Below the pieces are notes generated by a model, which was given only the letters and a program-made list of their open reading frames with translations, did no database searches and was not told the origin of the DNA. DNA of 64,000 nt from positions 20,342,501 through 20,406,500 of the forward strand of contig JAZHRO010000073.1 of the NCBI GenBank assembly GCA_037157565.1, written 5' to 3'. The position numbers and the translations under genes were made by a program. The first letter of the stretch is position 1. Each line of letters opens with the position of its first letter. The DNA is from Thalassia testudinum. Taxonomy: Eukaryota > Streptophyta > Magnoliopsida > Alismatales > Hydrocharitaceae. Positions 10,614 to 21,545 of this stretch are shown piece by piece.

Positions 10614-11873
10614 TGATGTGCACATATTTAATTGGCCTAAAATGTCCATTTATGCATGTTCCTAGGTCATAGAAGCATCATGCATTATAAATGTTTCATA
10701 CCATGCATCATCATGCATTTAGATTAATTTGTACAAATTGTATAGTAATTTGCCTATTATTATGGCCAAGGGACAGGATGATATCATTTTGAGGCCTCAA
10801 ATTGAAGATCCAACCATATGGATCTTATCAGGGAAATGATCAGAGTCCAACGCCTTCAAGATCTCCCTAATCGGACCTCCGTAGCATTAGATGCAGTTCG
10901 ACGAAGATCAGAGGTCAAGGGGCAAGGTGGTTAAAATGTGAACCTCAGATGAAGAATCCAATTGCATGGATGGGTTCAAATCGACGATCATAGCCCAAAG
11001 GTGCGAGAATCGGTCCAGTCTGACATCTATGGTACCACCTATGAGCAAAAGAAGATGGACGGCCTAGATCACACCACATGGCATCATCCGGGCCACCCAT
11101 GGACCAACTACAACCTCCCCTCACCCATGGATGGCCTTCCCTTTCCATCGTTGGATGAAGATCCAATGACCTTGAGCGTTGGACCATTAATTCATCCACT
11201 TGACAATCCAGGAGTCGTAGAGCATTAGTCAAGAGTTCGAATCTTGTGGACCCCCAATTCCTCTTCCAATTCCACTTTGCCTTGCATGGGATTTGTATGG
11301 TAACATGGACATCCACGTACAAAGAACCTTGCATGGGATCCATTCCATGCATGAATTGCATGGGCATGAATTCCATGTGTGAAAAGAGTAGGAGTGAAGT
11401 GCACGGGATGCGTTGCATGGATGTGAAATGCATGGGCATGAAATGCATGCATGCATTATTTGTAGCGGGGGATGAAGTTGCATGAATGGTTAAGACATCC
11501 GCAACCTCTCTCGGCCATCCAATTTTGATCCATGCAGGGGTGCAATTCCATGCGTGCCCCTTCTCCATGTGATTTCTCCATGCGATTTCTTCACGTGAGC
11601 TAGCAAATCCATGCAGCGAGCATGCAAGGGCGTTATTCCATGCAATGCAAAATCAAATGGGCACCAACAAAATGTGGGAAAGTGTGCATCATGGGCATGA
11701 ATTGAAGGCCCACAATTTTTTGGATATTTTTACCGATTTAACCTCCTCCAAAAGCCTATAAAAAGCCGTACATCCCCTCCATTTTCATCCATTCCTTTCT
11801 TTTCTCACCCTCTCCAAAGCTCTAACAACTGGTCCCATACCTGGGATGCTCCACAAGAGCTAGAGTAAAATTA
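10614..11873 (+). repeat. Solo LTR G inside the B LTR
   Basis: Flanked by perfect 5-bp duplications ATTAC (10,609-10,613 and 11,874-11,878). Removing it restores the B LTR sequence seen near 62,110. It starts TGATGTGCACAT. The left half resembles LTR F (48,956 on), with a GATCCAACCATATGGATC block, a CACATGG remnant of the G-box palindrome (near 11,080) and a CGTTGGATGAAGATCCAA repeat (11,150). TATA box TATAAAAA at 11,757-11,764. At 1,260 bp it is shorter than the net 2.0 kb of F: it ends 110 bp after the TATA box and in TTA rather than CA. Confidence 0.82.
11230..11246 (+). other. T-arm-like hairpin in LTR G
   Basis: CAAGA-GTTCGAA-TCTTG: a perfect 5-bp stem with a 7-nt loop holding the box B core GTTCGAATC. 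Box A is not recognisable 42 nt upstream. Confidence 0.5.
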
Positions 11874-12189
11874 ATTACCTACAGGTGATTCTACACCAGT
11901 TTGTCAAATTTTATTTACCTGGACTAAATCAAATTTTTAGATTGTCAGTTTTAGGCCTAGGGTCAAACTCAGGGAGGCAATTTTGGCATTGACTAATTTC
12001 TACACGATTCCTAATGACGGGTGATTTCCATTCACTTATGTATTATTGGGTTTTTCTTAGCTTAGATTTTTTTGTAATACTCATGTCCTTAAGGTACACC
12101 CTCAAAAATGAGTCCATGGCTACATGCCAAAATCAAGTCCAAAAATGATCTCGCTACACGTGAGATCGGGTACCTGCAAGATCAAGAGT

Positions 12190-12392
12190 TATGTTTTTTG
12201 TTATATATATATATTTTTTTAGTATTTTCATAATCAACAAATAAAGACAATAATAAAATGAAGGAAAGAAATGCAGAAATGAAATGCGGAAAGGAAATGA
12301 AGCAAAGTACTTAGCTTATTTTTAGATATGTATATATATTATATATATGTATATATAAATATATATATGTATACCTATATAATATATATAGT
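12190..12392. repeat. TA/ATAT microsatellite tract
   Basis: Runs of TATATA with interspersed ATGTATAC inside the B LTR, then GTGGGAAGGGGGGGG. The other B copy has a related AT run at 61,640-61,672. Confidence 0.7.
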
Positions 12393-13897
12393 GGGAAGGG
12401 GGGGGATTCAATCAAAGATTCAATGAAATGTAGCACTGTGCTAGGTTAACAGTCGTCTAAAGAGATGTGATTAAACTAGCTTTGTTCCACATGCCGGTGT
12501 GGAGCTGACGTGTGGGAGTGTGTGTGGAGATTATTAATGTGCACGTGAATTGTAGATGTGTACACAACTGGTGTGTACCCACTCACGATGAAATGCATGG
12601 TAATAAGAGGTGTGTGGGATTGTGAATGGACTATGTATATGTGGATGTGCGAATGAGGGAATGTGTGTGAATATGTATATATAAATCTATATGTATATGT
12701 ATAAATGTATATCTATAAGTATATGTCTATATATCTATATATATGTGTGTGTCGAATATGTATAAATGTATGTATGTAAATTTGCGAGTGTGTGTACGTA
12801 TATGTGTTTGCAGGTGTGCCTATGAGTGAGTTGAGGTGGGTTGTGTGTGTGAGTGTGCATGCTAAGTGCGTGAGGGAGTGAGAGGTGAGTGGCTGGTGGA
12901 GGTCGCAGTGAGGAGAGAGAGGGTACGGGCACCAACTAAGTGAGGAATGGCCGATTGCCCATGTGCACGCGCAAGTGAGTAGCAAGGGGCAAAAAGCATC
13001 GGATGTTGCAATTTCTGATCGTTTGGGTTTCTCACCTAGCCAGTCAGAAGGAGAAAAAAGGCACTGGTGGTGATGGCACGAACTAGCTGGGGCACGTGGA
13101 AGCGAGCGTGCGTGGAAGTCGAGTGAAGGAGTGAAACCAATTGATAGTGTGTGCGTGGCCTGAAGCCATTGGATAGCAAAGGAACGACTGGTGACTCGTG
13201 AAGCAAATGAATCGTGATTGCCTTTGAACAGTAGCTAGAGTGAAAATAGGGGAGTTGCTCAGTGTTTGCTAATGGCGATGCGTAATGATAAAAATAAACT
13301 ATCTAAATAAAAAGAAAAAAAGAGAATCACCACGCCCACGTGCTCGTGAGGGAGATGGGTGGTGGTGGAGCTCAACGTGGTGTTTCTGACCACAGAGAGC
13401 TTGCTCCTACACACAGCGTGCCTCTCTCAACTGGTGAGAGGGGGTACTACATATGGAGAGGAAGAGAAGGAGAGAGTAGAGGTAGAGGGAGTGGCTGGTT
13501 GGAGGAGTGGCTGTGAGTGTGTGCATCTGTGAGGGTGTAGTTATGTTGGTGAAGGTGGGTGCCAACAAGATGCATGGAGAGGGGTGGGAGTGGTTATATA
13601 GGTGAGGGAGGTGTAGAGTGAGGACAGGAGAATGTCGTTAGGGAATGGGATATTTTGGGTAATTTATGGGTAGGCACTTGAAGTTTTAGGAAATTAATGT
13701 ACGGAGGTGTTAGGTGGTATTTGGTGAAATGAAGGGGTAAAAATGAAGGAAATTGAGGCTCAATCTCTATCTTCCTCTCCTAAAATGTATGCATGCACAT
13801 ATTTAAAAAATGCATGAATATCTATCTAATCTAAATGTGTAAAGTTAGGAAACAACATAAGATGGATTAATTAGCCATGTGAATTGCTGCATAATCA

Positions 13898-14172
13898 ATG
13901 CCCCTTAAAGTGAAAAGGGGAAAGCCCCTGTCTGGAACATACACCCTTTATAGTTGGTGCACTAAGTATAGGATTACAAACTTGCCAGATAGCTTGAAAG
14001 TGCAGGACCGCCACTTGTTCTTTTTCCACAATTTGGAGAAATTAGAGGTTTCGAGCACGTGGTAGGGCCTGCCTGACAAAGACTTATTGCCTGTTGCTCA
14101 CAAAATTGACCCAAAGGAACAAGTGGTAATGTAGCTAAGTGCGTAACAATGCAGGAAATCAAGGTTATGTGT
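13898..14172. other. Short unassigned stretch between the B and I LTRs
   Basis: Not matched elsewhere in the window. It has more even base composition than the surrounding GT-rich LTR. On the minus strand 14,183-13,974 is open for 69 codons, but no domain is recognised. It could be the oldest host DNA in the window or the end of LTR I. Confidence 0.35.
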
Positions 14173-15288
14173 TGTTGTAGCAAGGTTTTCGCACTTAAGC
14201 ACTAGGTCATTTAATTTATTATGAAATTCGATTTAGATTAAGGTTATGTAAGTCCCGGTAGATCCACCGAGGAGGCTAAGTAGAGTTGGACCTAATTGAG
14301 TTCCTTATTTTATTTTTAGGTTTTTAGCTTTTTTCATTTCTTTTTCTTCTTTTTACGAAAGATTAAGCTAAACCTAAGACTAACTAAGCGATTACTTTTT
14401 TTTTGTGGTTTTCTTTAGTGAAAAAACAAGAGGCTAACTAACTTCTTTTTTCTTTTATTTTTTTTTGGCTTTTGAGTTTGTGAAAAAGTGGGAAATACAT
14501 ATTTACAAGCGCCAACTAAGTAAGGAGAGGAGTGTTTTTATGATTTTCATTTTGTGGATTTTTTTTTGCTTTTTGAATAAGATGAACACAAGAGTAGAAG
14601 GAACTAAGATAAACTTTTTATTACAACAAAAGGGTGAAACATTGCAACTTGAAACTAAGGAAACTTCATTACACTAATGGTGGCTTGGGCCACTTATGCA
14701 AAGTGATAAAAGAGTATTTACAAGATACACACACTCATGCACTCATAAGATAAATAGAGATGACAAGAGTGACTTGATGTTGTGTTTGGTGGGGAGCTTC
14801 TTGGAGGAATGGGTTCCAAGTATGAGTTGGGACAAAGGTTGTGGTTGTGGTGATGATAGGAGTGATTAGAATTAGGTAGAAGGCCATCTAAGATAGGATG
14901 AAAAGTTGTAGGTCTCTAATATAGTTTAGGTTAAGTGACTCGATGATGTGTGTTATAATGTGCTCATTAGTCCTAATATTAGTGGTGATTACTATGGTGG
15001 AGGTGAGGGATATAGAGATCAATATCATTTACTTAAGAGTGACTAAGGTTTGCTCTAGAGTGGTGTTCTCTATGTAGTCTACTTGGTGGGCTCGGTGATA
15101 AGGTGAAGGGACGGCCATAGGCTTAGGGTTCTAACGGTGGTGATGGTAGTGATAGGAAGTTGGAGAGGGTTCTAAGGGGATGGCTTTCCTAATGGGTGTG
15201 TGTGTGCTCTAAGGGGTAGTATGTGAATATGATGAGTGGAGTGTGTGTAGTGAAGTGAATGAGGGTGTGTGTGTGATAGTAGGGTGTT

Positions 15289-15350
15289 GAGCAAGGTGAT
15301 GGCATGTGGAAGTGAGTGTGAGCAAGGTGATGGCATGTGGAAGTCAGTGT
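15289..15350. repeat. 31-bp tandem duplication in LTR I
   Basis: Two adjacent copies of a unit starting GAGCAAGGTGATGGCATG (15,289-15,319 and 15,320-15,350) that differ at about one base. Confidence 0.85.
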
Positions 15351-16178
15351 GATGATGGTGGTGCTAGTGAAATGGTGAGGTAGTGATGTGGGCATGTATG
15401 TGTATTGAGTAGAGAGTGAGTGGGCATGTGTGTGTGTGTATTACCAACTACTAAACAAATAAAAATACTAAAAAGCAAGTAGAGAAATGCTTGAATTAAA
15501 AGTGTTATTCTACTAAGCAAGTGAATAAAATAAAGACTAGACAAGTAATGAAACTAATCTACTAACAAAATAGAAAAGAGAATGGAGGTAGAGAGAATAG
15601 GTGACCTCTCCAATGTAGGCAACTATGCCTATTGGGAGGTGAGGAGAATCATTGGCTTGAAGCCTATCTCCTCTTCACCTAGACACCATGACCAAGGAGG
15701 CACATAGGTAGTCCTTGGCCATGGTTGGGGAGCTCTTAAGGAGAAGCTCATGGAGGAGGCTAAAGTAGAGAAGATGGATGGAATGGAGGGGTGGTGCTGG
15801 GGGGGGAGGGGGAGGAGCGCCTATGGTGGACTTTTCTTTTATAGAGGGTCCACCTAGGTGTGGTAGTCCTAAGGCATTAGGGTAAGGGGTCTACTTTAGG
15901 GTATAACTTAAGGGTAGAAGGTTCTAGCCTAAGGTGCACACTAAGGTGAGGGTGTAGATCAAAGGTGGTCAAGAGAGTGGATAAGAAGGGGAGAGTTGGT
16001 GTGGGATATGGGTGATTAGGGAGTGTGATTTGGTGGGTTTAGGTGGTGGTTTAGGGTTAGAGTGGGGTTGGATTAGGTTTAGCGTAATTAGGTAGTGTAG
16101 TGGGCTTTAAGGTGGATGGGCTTGTGTGTGTGTGTATAGGCCTAGCAAGTAAAATACAAAAAGAACACCATGTGGTAG

Positions 16179-17970
16179 TGATGAACAGGTTTTGGCGAAT
16201 TAAAATCGAGGTTTGGAGAACCCGTCATCGTAGCTCGCAAAATGCATCTATCAAATACAATTTATAACTGAAACTCCAAGGGAGTCTCGGGTCGAGCACA
16301 AGGAGGTGACATTTACTTTGAAAACCACACTTCGTTTTGTTTCTTTTTGGTATTTTGAGGTTTTGTTATTTTTGTGTTTTTGAAATAAAAAGACAAGCAA
16401 GATAAGTTCATAAAATGAGATGGAACAAATATGATATATTACTCTAATGTTTATTACAATAATCAATGAAAGCATAAAAGAGATAGGGATGAGAAGAAAT
16501 CTCCTGAATCGGCTATTTGGCGAGACAATGGCACCTGGTGGAAGCTTGGATGAAGGAGGTGAGATGCAGGAGGACATCGGGTAAAGGAATGCTTCACCGA
16601 GGCTCTAGAATGGAGGTAAGGAGACAGAGGCAATCTTCTACCGAAATGGAGGTGGGAGGACGTCTCCAAGGCAACCTATGAAGGTAGTGGGATAAAGGAT
16701 GAATATTTGGTGGGAAATAGGAATATTACACTAATAGGAGGCCTTTGGAGCTTGAGAGTAAGCTCTAATGGAGCTTTGGTAGGCTACTAGAGCTTAGGAG
16801 AAGGTGGGAGTAGAATAGGTAGAGATGGTGAAGAATGGAGGTGTAGGGGTCCTTTTATAGTGGAGGGAAGAGAAAGAAATTCGTGTAGAAGGCTATCGTG
16901 ACAGCTGCAAGCGTCACTAAAGACCCCTGCAGCTATCACTGAAGATCGCGCTCCCATCGCCCACGCTGGCAACTATCCTCGTGCCTACAGACAATTAGTG
17001 ATGACTACAAGAGTCACTAAAGGCCCGCCCATGCTGTTGCTGAAGGTCTGCACCAACTCACGCCCGCTACTGCTATGCTTGCGCGCCCATCACGCTCCGT
17101 GTCACGTGCTTGTGCTGGCATTGCACTACTGCACGCTACTCACATTGTGCTAGCGATGCGATGCGGGTGTGCAGGCTAGTGCTCACACCTCTGCACGTGC
17201 TGGCCGGTGTGCCCCAATTGTTAATATGGGGGGGTCCGCGGGTCTCGAACCTGCACCTTTGCTTTGCGAAATGGGCACTTCACCGTTTGGCCAAATAGAT
17301 GGATTGTCGTGTGGAGGGCGATGCTGTCACGCATCTTGATCGTTGGATGAAGATCCAACGGTCGCGATGGAGCCTTCCTTGAGATGCTTGAGGCCGGGCG
17401 ATGTAGAGCACCCCTCAGCCGTTGGATTGAGATCCAACGGCTGGGATCACTCCATGTGTGAAGCTGGGGAGGCCATGGTTCGTGTAGGGTGGTCTAGATG
17501 GTGCCACGTGGCACCATCTGGATCGTCCATCTTCTTTCTATTGCATAGGGTGCCACGGTGCTTGGATCGAGGTGATTTTCACGCTGTCGAATTGTGATCG
17601 TCACTCCGGATCCATCTGTACAGTCGGATTTTTATCCAAAGCCCGTAAGGATGTCGCATTACCCTCCTGGCCGTTGATCTTCCTCAGATCGCATAAGGTG
17701 ATACGGGATTCCAATTAGGATGATCTCGGAGGTGTTGGACTCCGATCATCATCCTGATCAGATCCGTACATTCGGATCGTCAATCCGAGACCCCGAAATA
17801 AATATCCTTCCCACCTAGCCATAAAAAGGATGTAATTAACCTAAAACATACACAACTACCCTAAATGCAGGATGATGCATGCTATGTAATATTTATAACA
17901 TGAAATACAAATCTAAGCCTAGGAACATGCATGAATAAGCATTTTATCATGAATTCATGTGTGTTTATCA
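16179..17970 (-). repeat. Solo LTR H inside the I LTR
   Basis: 1,792 bp, reading from TGATAAACACAC at 17,970 to GTTCATCA at 16,179. Flanks GGTAG (16,174-16,178) and AGTAG (17,971-17,975) match at 4 of 5 bases. It holds the shared modules in order: GATCAGATC near 17,757, perfect G-box palindrome 17,497-17,518, two CCGTTGGAT inverted repeats (17,341-17,360 and 17,419-17,440), a tRNA-like pair, TATA box (minus CTATAAAAGG, 16,851-16,860) and a U5 box near 16,290. Confidence 0.85.
17241..17293 (-). other. tRNA-like box A/box B pair in LTR H
   Basis: Minus strand box A TGGCCAAACGG (17,293-17,283) and box B GGTTCGAGACC (17,251-17,241), 42 nt start to start, followed by GCGGACCCCC. This is the best match to RNA polymerase III tRNA promoter consensus in the window. 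Confidence 0.6.
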
Positions 17971-18478
17971 AGTAGTTATTACTAGGCCCATATAGCATAT
18001 ATAAAATAAGGAAAAAAATGTATAGATGCTATAAATGTGCACAAATATGTACATGTGTATAATTGTGTAGATAGTGGTGTAGGCACATGTAATTGCAATT
18101 TTATGTATGTGTACAAGTGTATGTTTGTATAGTGCATGGGTGTGTGCATGGGTAGGTGTAGGTAGGTTTGCATGGGGTTGTCCTGATTTTGCATGTCCTT
18201 GTCTCCTGCTTTCTTTTATGCTTCTTCTCCCTTTCTTCAAAATGCAGAAACAACTTCTCTACATCATTTCATTCTCAAATATTGGTCCTAACTTATGATT
18301 CTACATGTGTAAAATCTCAATATTTCCCAATAGACCATAAGATAACAGAATTGAAGCTAAGAATGTACAAATGCAATTATGTGCACAATGCATGTGATAG
18401 ATGCTCTATTTACATAATGAAAGCTAGGTTTTTAGCTTAATTCAATCAATGTAGGTCCTATGATTGCTTTGCAATCAT

Positions 18479-18511
18479 GCCTCCATGCCTATATCTTGCT
18501 AGTCCCTATCA
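18479..18511 (-). promoter_or_regulatory. Polypurine tract of element I
   Basis: Minus strand GATAGGGACTAGCAAGATA then TAGGCATGGAGGCA, directly before the LTR start. Same box as in N1, D and A. Confidence 0.72.
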
Positions 18512-19533
18512 ATGCAACATATGATTGTTTAAAACTTTTTTCTTCTTTTTCTTTTCTAATTTTTTTTCTTTTCTTTTCTTTGACTTTATTAGAAACATCT
18601 TGAGCCAAGGATCGAACTTCCAGATATCAGTCGTCACCCTCCCTAGGAATTAATACTTAGGATTTCATCCTCGAAGACTAAACATCACCTAGGTGTCTTC
18701 CAAAATACAAACTGTCGAAGTCGTCACATTTTTTTTGTAATTTCTCTCTTTCTTTATTTCTTTTCTCTCATGTAATCTTTTTTATTTTTGTTTGGGGTTT
18801 CGGGATAACTTCTCTTTGGCTACCCAATCCAGTCAAAATTCAAAAGACTTGAAAGCACTAAGCATCCAATTAGTGTAAGTGTGACTCATTGCAAGGTGAT
18901 TGTAATGGATTCTAGGTAGCCCTAAACTCCAGGAGACTTAGAAAGAAAAGTGTTGCCTTTAAGTTTATCTTTTCAACCAAGTAGCTTCTCCCTACCACTT
19001 TTTTCATAGGTGTGCATATTTCTACTTTCTTGTTACACCTTATTTAGTGTGAGAATGTGAGGGTTGAGCTCTACACAAATAGCCAATGGGGGGTTATCCA
19101 CGGCAACTTGCCAGCCATGTCTGTGAGTAGGTGTGGCTATGTTTACTTTTTTTCTCCTTAGTCATATGTACAATAATTTTTTTTCTACCTCTTTTTCCCT
19201 TTTTTTCCTTTTTTTGCAACTAGCATTTTTTTTGCTTCCTATTTTTTTCATATATATATATATATATCATTTTTTTGGTGTTTCAAATTTTTCTCTTAGT
19301 AGGTGGCTTTCCTAGTCTGAGATGTCCCTAAAGGCAGTAATCAAAGAGATTAGATTTAGCAACAGGGATCTGGACATCCATCAATGGGGGTTTACCCACT
19401 GCTACATATCATCCATATTACTCTTATATGTTTATTGGCTCTTTAGTTCCCATTATAATTCCTAAACGATGAGTTAGTGCAATTTGTGTGTAGATGCTTA
19501 GACTTCTAAGACCTTTTAAACCAAAGGGTGGGT
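18512..19533 (-). other. 3' UTR remnant of element I
   Basis: No coding sequence. T-rich runs (18,540-18,590, 19,170-19,270) resemble the N1 3' UTR. Two related boxes, CAATGGGGGGTTATCCAC (19,083) and CAATGGGGGTTTACCCAC (19,383), are repeated about 300 bp apart. A TATATATA run is at 19,252-19,268. Confidence 0.55.
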
Positions 19534-19722
19534 TGATAAGACGAGTACTTATCATCTAAATTTATTAATATATTTAGGTTTATTTTAAGATGGCATGGAC
19601 TCAAGAGATAAATCGACATTATAGTGGACACCTAGGTTGATTAAGTCGCTAGACCTGAAGAGTCTAAGCGACAAAACCCTAATTGTATTATTTCCTAGGG
19701 TTAGTGTCTTCTTAATATGTAT
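19534..19722 (+). repeat. Possible 5' end of another LTR (J), interrupted by element A
   Basis: Starts TGATAAG-ACGAGTA-CTTATCA, a terminal hairpin like those of the other LTRs, and is not similar to the element I 3' UTR. It breaks off where the A LTR begins. No continuation was securely recognised after 63,856. Confidence 0.35.
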
Positions 19723-21524
19723 TGATAAATCTACATTATTTCATGTAAAAAAGCCTATTATGTGGGTTCCATAGCAACTTAGGTGCATTTAGATTTGTAA
19801 ATATTGCATTAATAGTGTAATCATGCATCTAGAAGGATTTGTATAAATTGTATACTAATTTACTCATTTTTATGGCAAGGGGACATGGAGTACAAATCTG
19901 GACATCAAACGAGAAATCCAACCATATGGATGGACTCAGAGCGACGATCGCAATCCAATGGCATGAGAATCATCTTGATTAAAGCTCTGTAGCACCTGAT
20001 ACAAAGGAAAGAAGATGGATGGCCATGATGGCTCCAAGTGGTGCCATCACAGCCATCCAATGTTGCCTGCCCATCTCCAACTCGTGCCCAGCGTGCGATC
20101 TAGGCTATTGGATGTCTATCTAACGGCCAAGAATTGAATAGGTCACCTCCTTCAGCCCCGCCATCACACTTCAAAAGGGAAGCGCCAACTTCCACATGTT
20201 AATGCAATGGTGGGTGAAGGCACTCCAAGGCAACTATCGTGGGTTTGAACCACGATTTGCATCCTTCCTCTGCGTGCCATGCCTTGATTTTGATTGCACG
20301 ATCCCGATTGTGCGGCCACGATTAAGCCATGTGTAGAAGCTTTGCCTCTACACGCGGGGAGTGTGTGATATGGGGCGCTAATCACTAATCAAACGGAGAT
20401 GGCAGTGTCTACATGGCACAACCAGATTTAGGCATGCGACACACGCATGATCACCACCATCTTACGTGCATAGCACCCGATCGTGGCCCTCCAATGCGGA
20501 TCTGACGTCTATAGACGAAACCTCTATGCACTACATGTGATTCTCCAGCATAGTGATCACGTGCCCGCGACTGTATAATCTTGATCAAATGACCCTCGTC
20601 TCTTCTCATGTGGTTACGCCCAATTCCTCAATGCACAGAATGTGCAATGAAGACCCAATCTTAACCGCATGATCAGAGATGGATGCCTCTCAGCTCGCCA
20701 CGTGTTGTAAGCATGATGAAGGAGCATAGAGCTCGCAATGAAGGCCAAATCTTAGTTAGGCGATCAAAGATCGACAGCCGTCATTCCTCCTCACTGAGAT
20801 TCGTGGTTGGGGGGCCCTTAAATGCCCATTTTGCCCCTATTTCTCCACTATAAAAGGGCCATAGACCCCCCCTTTGTCTTCATCCCTTCTTACTCCACTC
20901 CTCACCTCTCTAGAGCTCAAGAAGCACTTCTAAGCTCTGCTCTAGTGTTCCCAAGCCATTAGGTTGCTCCACTAGCAAACAAAATAATTTTTCCACCTTC
21001 TCATCCCCCATTTGTGGAGCTCCTACCAGCCATCTCCTCATCCCCACTTCTAGGAAGCAGGTCACGCCACAACAATGCCCTGTCTCTCCTCCAACTCCAT
21101 CCTCCATCTTCCAGGCATCGTCTATGCAACTTATCGTCCAAGTAGCCATTGAGAAGGATAACTTCTCTCCCCTTCTCTCTTTACTGCTTTCTAGTTTAGA
21201 TTTCCTGCAATTATTGCTGTAAACACATTGTTGAAGGTTTTATATATAGAAATAGTCTTCTCTTTCTCGATCTCTCTCTTAATTATTTGTTGAGTAGATT
21301 ATTTCTTCTTTCCAATTCCTGCTTAGTAAAAGTAGATTACCATAGAATCAACGTAGATTTCTGAAGAATCGAACATTTGCCTCCCTATGTTCGACCTGGG
21401 ACCCACCACGTCTCGGTAAAAATTTATTTGGTAAGTTAGATTTCTCTAGGAAAGTATGATGATGCGGGTTTCTCTTTTCTGAAACCCTAAACCTGATTTG
21501 TTTGTAATGAATTCCCACTAATCA
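19723..21524 (+). repeat. 5' LTR of element A
   Basis: 1,802 bp, TGATAAATC ... CACTAATCA. TATA box CTATAAAAG at 20,848-20,856 is followed by a pyrimidine-rich start region. U5 box TTGCCTCCC at 21,377-21,385. Degenerate G-box palindrome at 20,027-20,048. Aligned stretches against the 3' LTR differ at roughly 15-18% of positions by eye, so this is an old pair. Confidence 0.88.
20200..20256 (+). other. tRNA-like box A/box B pair with perfect T-arm hairpin in A 5' LTR
   Basis: Box A TAATGCAATGG (20,200-20,210) and box B GGTTTGAACC (from 20,242), 42 nt apart. Box B lies in a perfect hairpin ATCGTGG-GTTTGAA-CCACGAT (20,236-20,256) with the 7-nt loop of a tRNA T-arm. Confidence 0.55.
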
Positions 21525-21527
21525 TTT

Positions 21528-21545
21528 TGGCATCGTTGTCGGGGA
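21528..21545 (+). promoter_or_regulatory. Primer binding site of element A (tRNA-Asp type)
   Basis: TGGCATCGTTGTCGGGGA, 3 nt after the LTR end. The adjoining GGGAGGCAA (21,542-21,550) is perfectly complementary to TTGCCTCCC in U5. Confidence 0.82.

Larger units (their letters stand above)
10547..13897 (-). repeat. 5' LTR of element B, split by solo LTR G
   Basis: Matches the reverse complement of the solo LTR at 58,415-62,190: starts TGATTATGCAGCAATTCA at 13,897 and ends CATTTCATCA at 10,547. Without LTR G it is about 2.09 kb, against about 2.13 kb for the other copy without its own insert. A TATA-like box (minus CCTATATAACC) is at 13,592-13,602. The region 12,480-12,870 is rich in TG and TATG repeats. 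Confidence 0.82.
14173..18478 (-). repeat. 3' LTR of element I, split by solo LTR H
   Basis: Starts at 18,478 (minus strand) with TGATTGCAAAGCAATCATA next to a PPT-like box, and continues left of LTR H to a plausible end near 14,173 (minus CTACAACA). A TATA-like box (minus CTATAAAAG) is at 15,837-15,845. A U5-like box (minus GCCTCCTCGGTGG) is near 14,260. Net length about 2.5 kb. The left end is uncertain. The interior is rich in GTGTGTG/GGTGATGG. Confidence 0.6.

Noticed and set aside
12713..12985. Open frames of Thr/His/Tyr repeats, also at 15,189-15,544, 17,968-18,240 and 59,425-59,640.
   Set aside because: They are translations of CA/TG and TATG microsatellites.
13974..14183. A host gene exon on the minus strand.
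   Set aside because: 69 codons without recognisable similarity, splice context or upstream promoter.
17225..17300. A functional tRNA gene.
   Set aside because: Box A and box B are present, but no acceptor stem or convincing anticodon arm can be drawn; called tRNA-like only.
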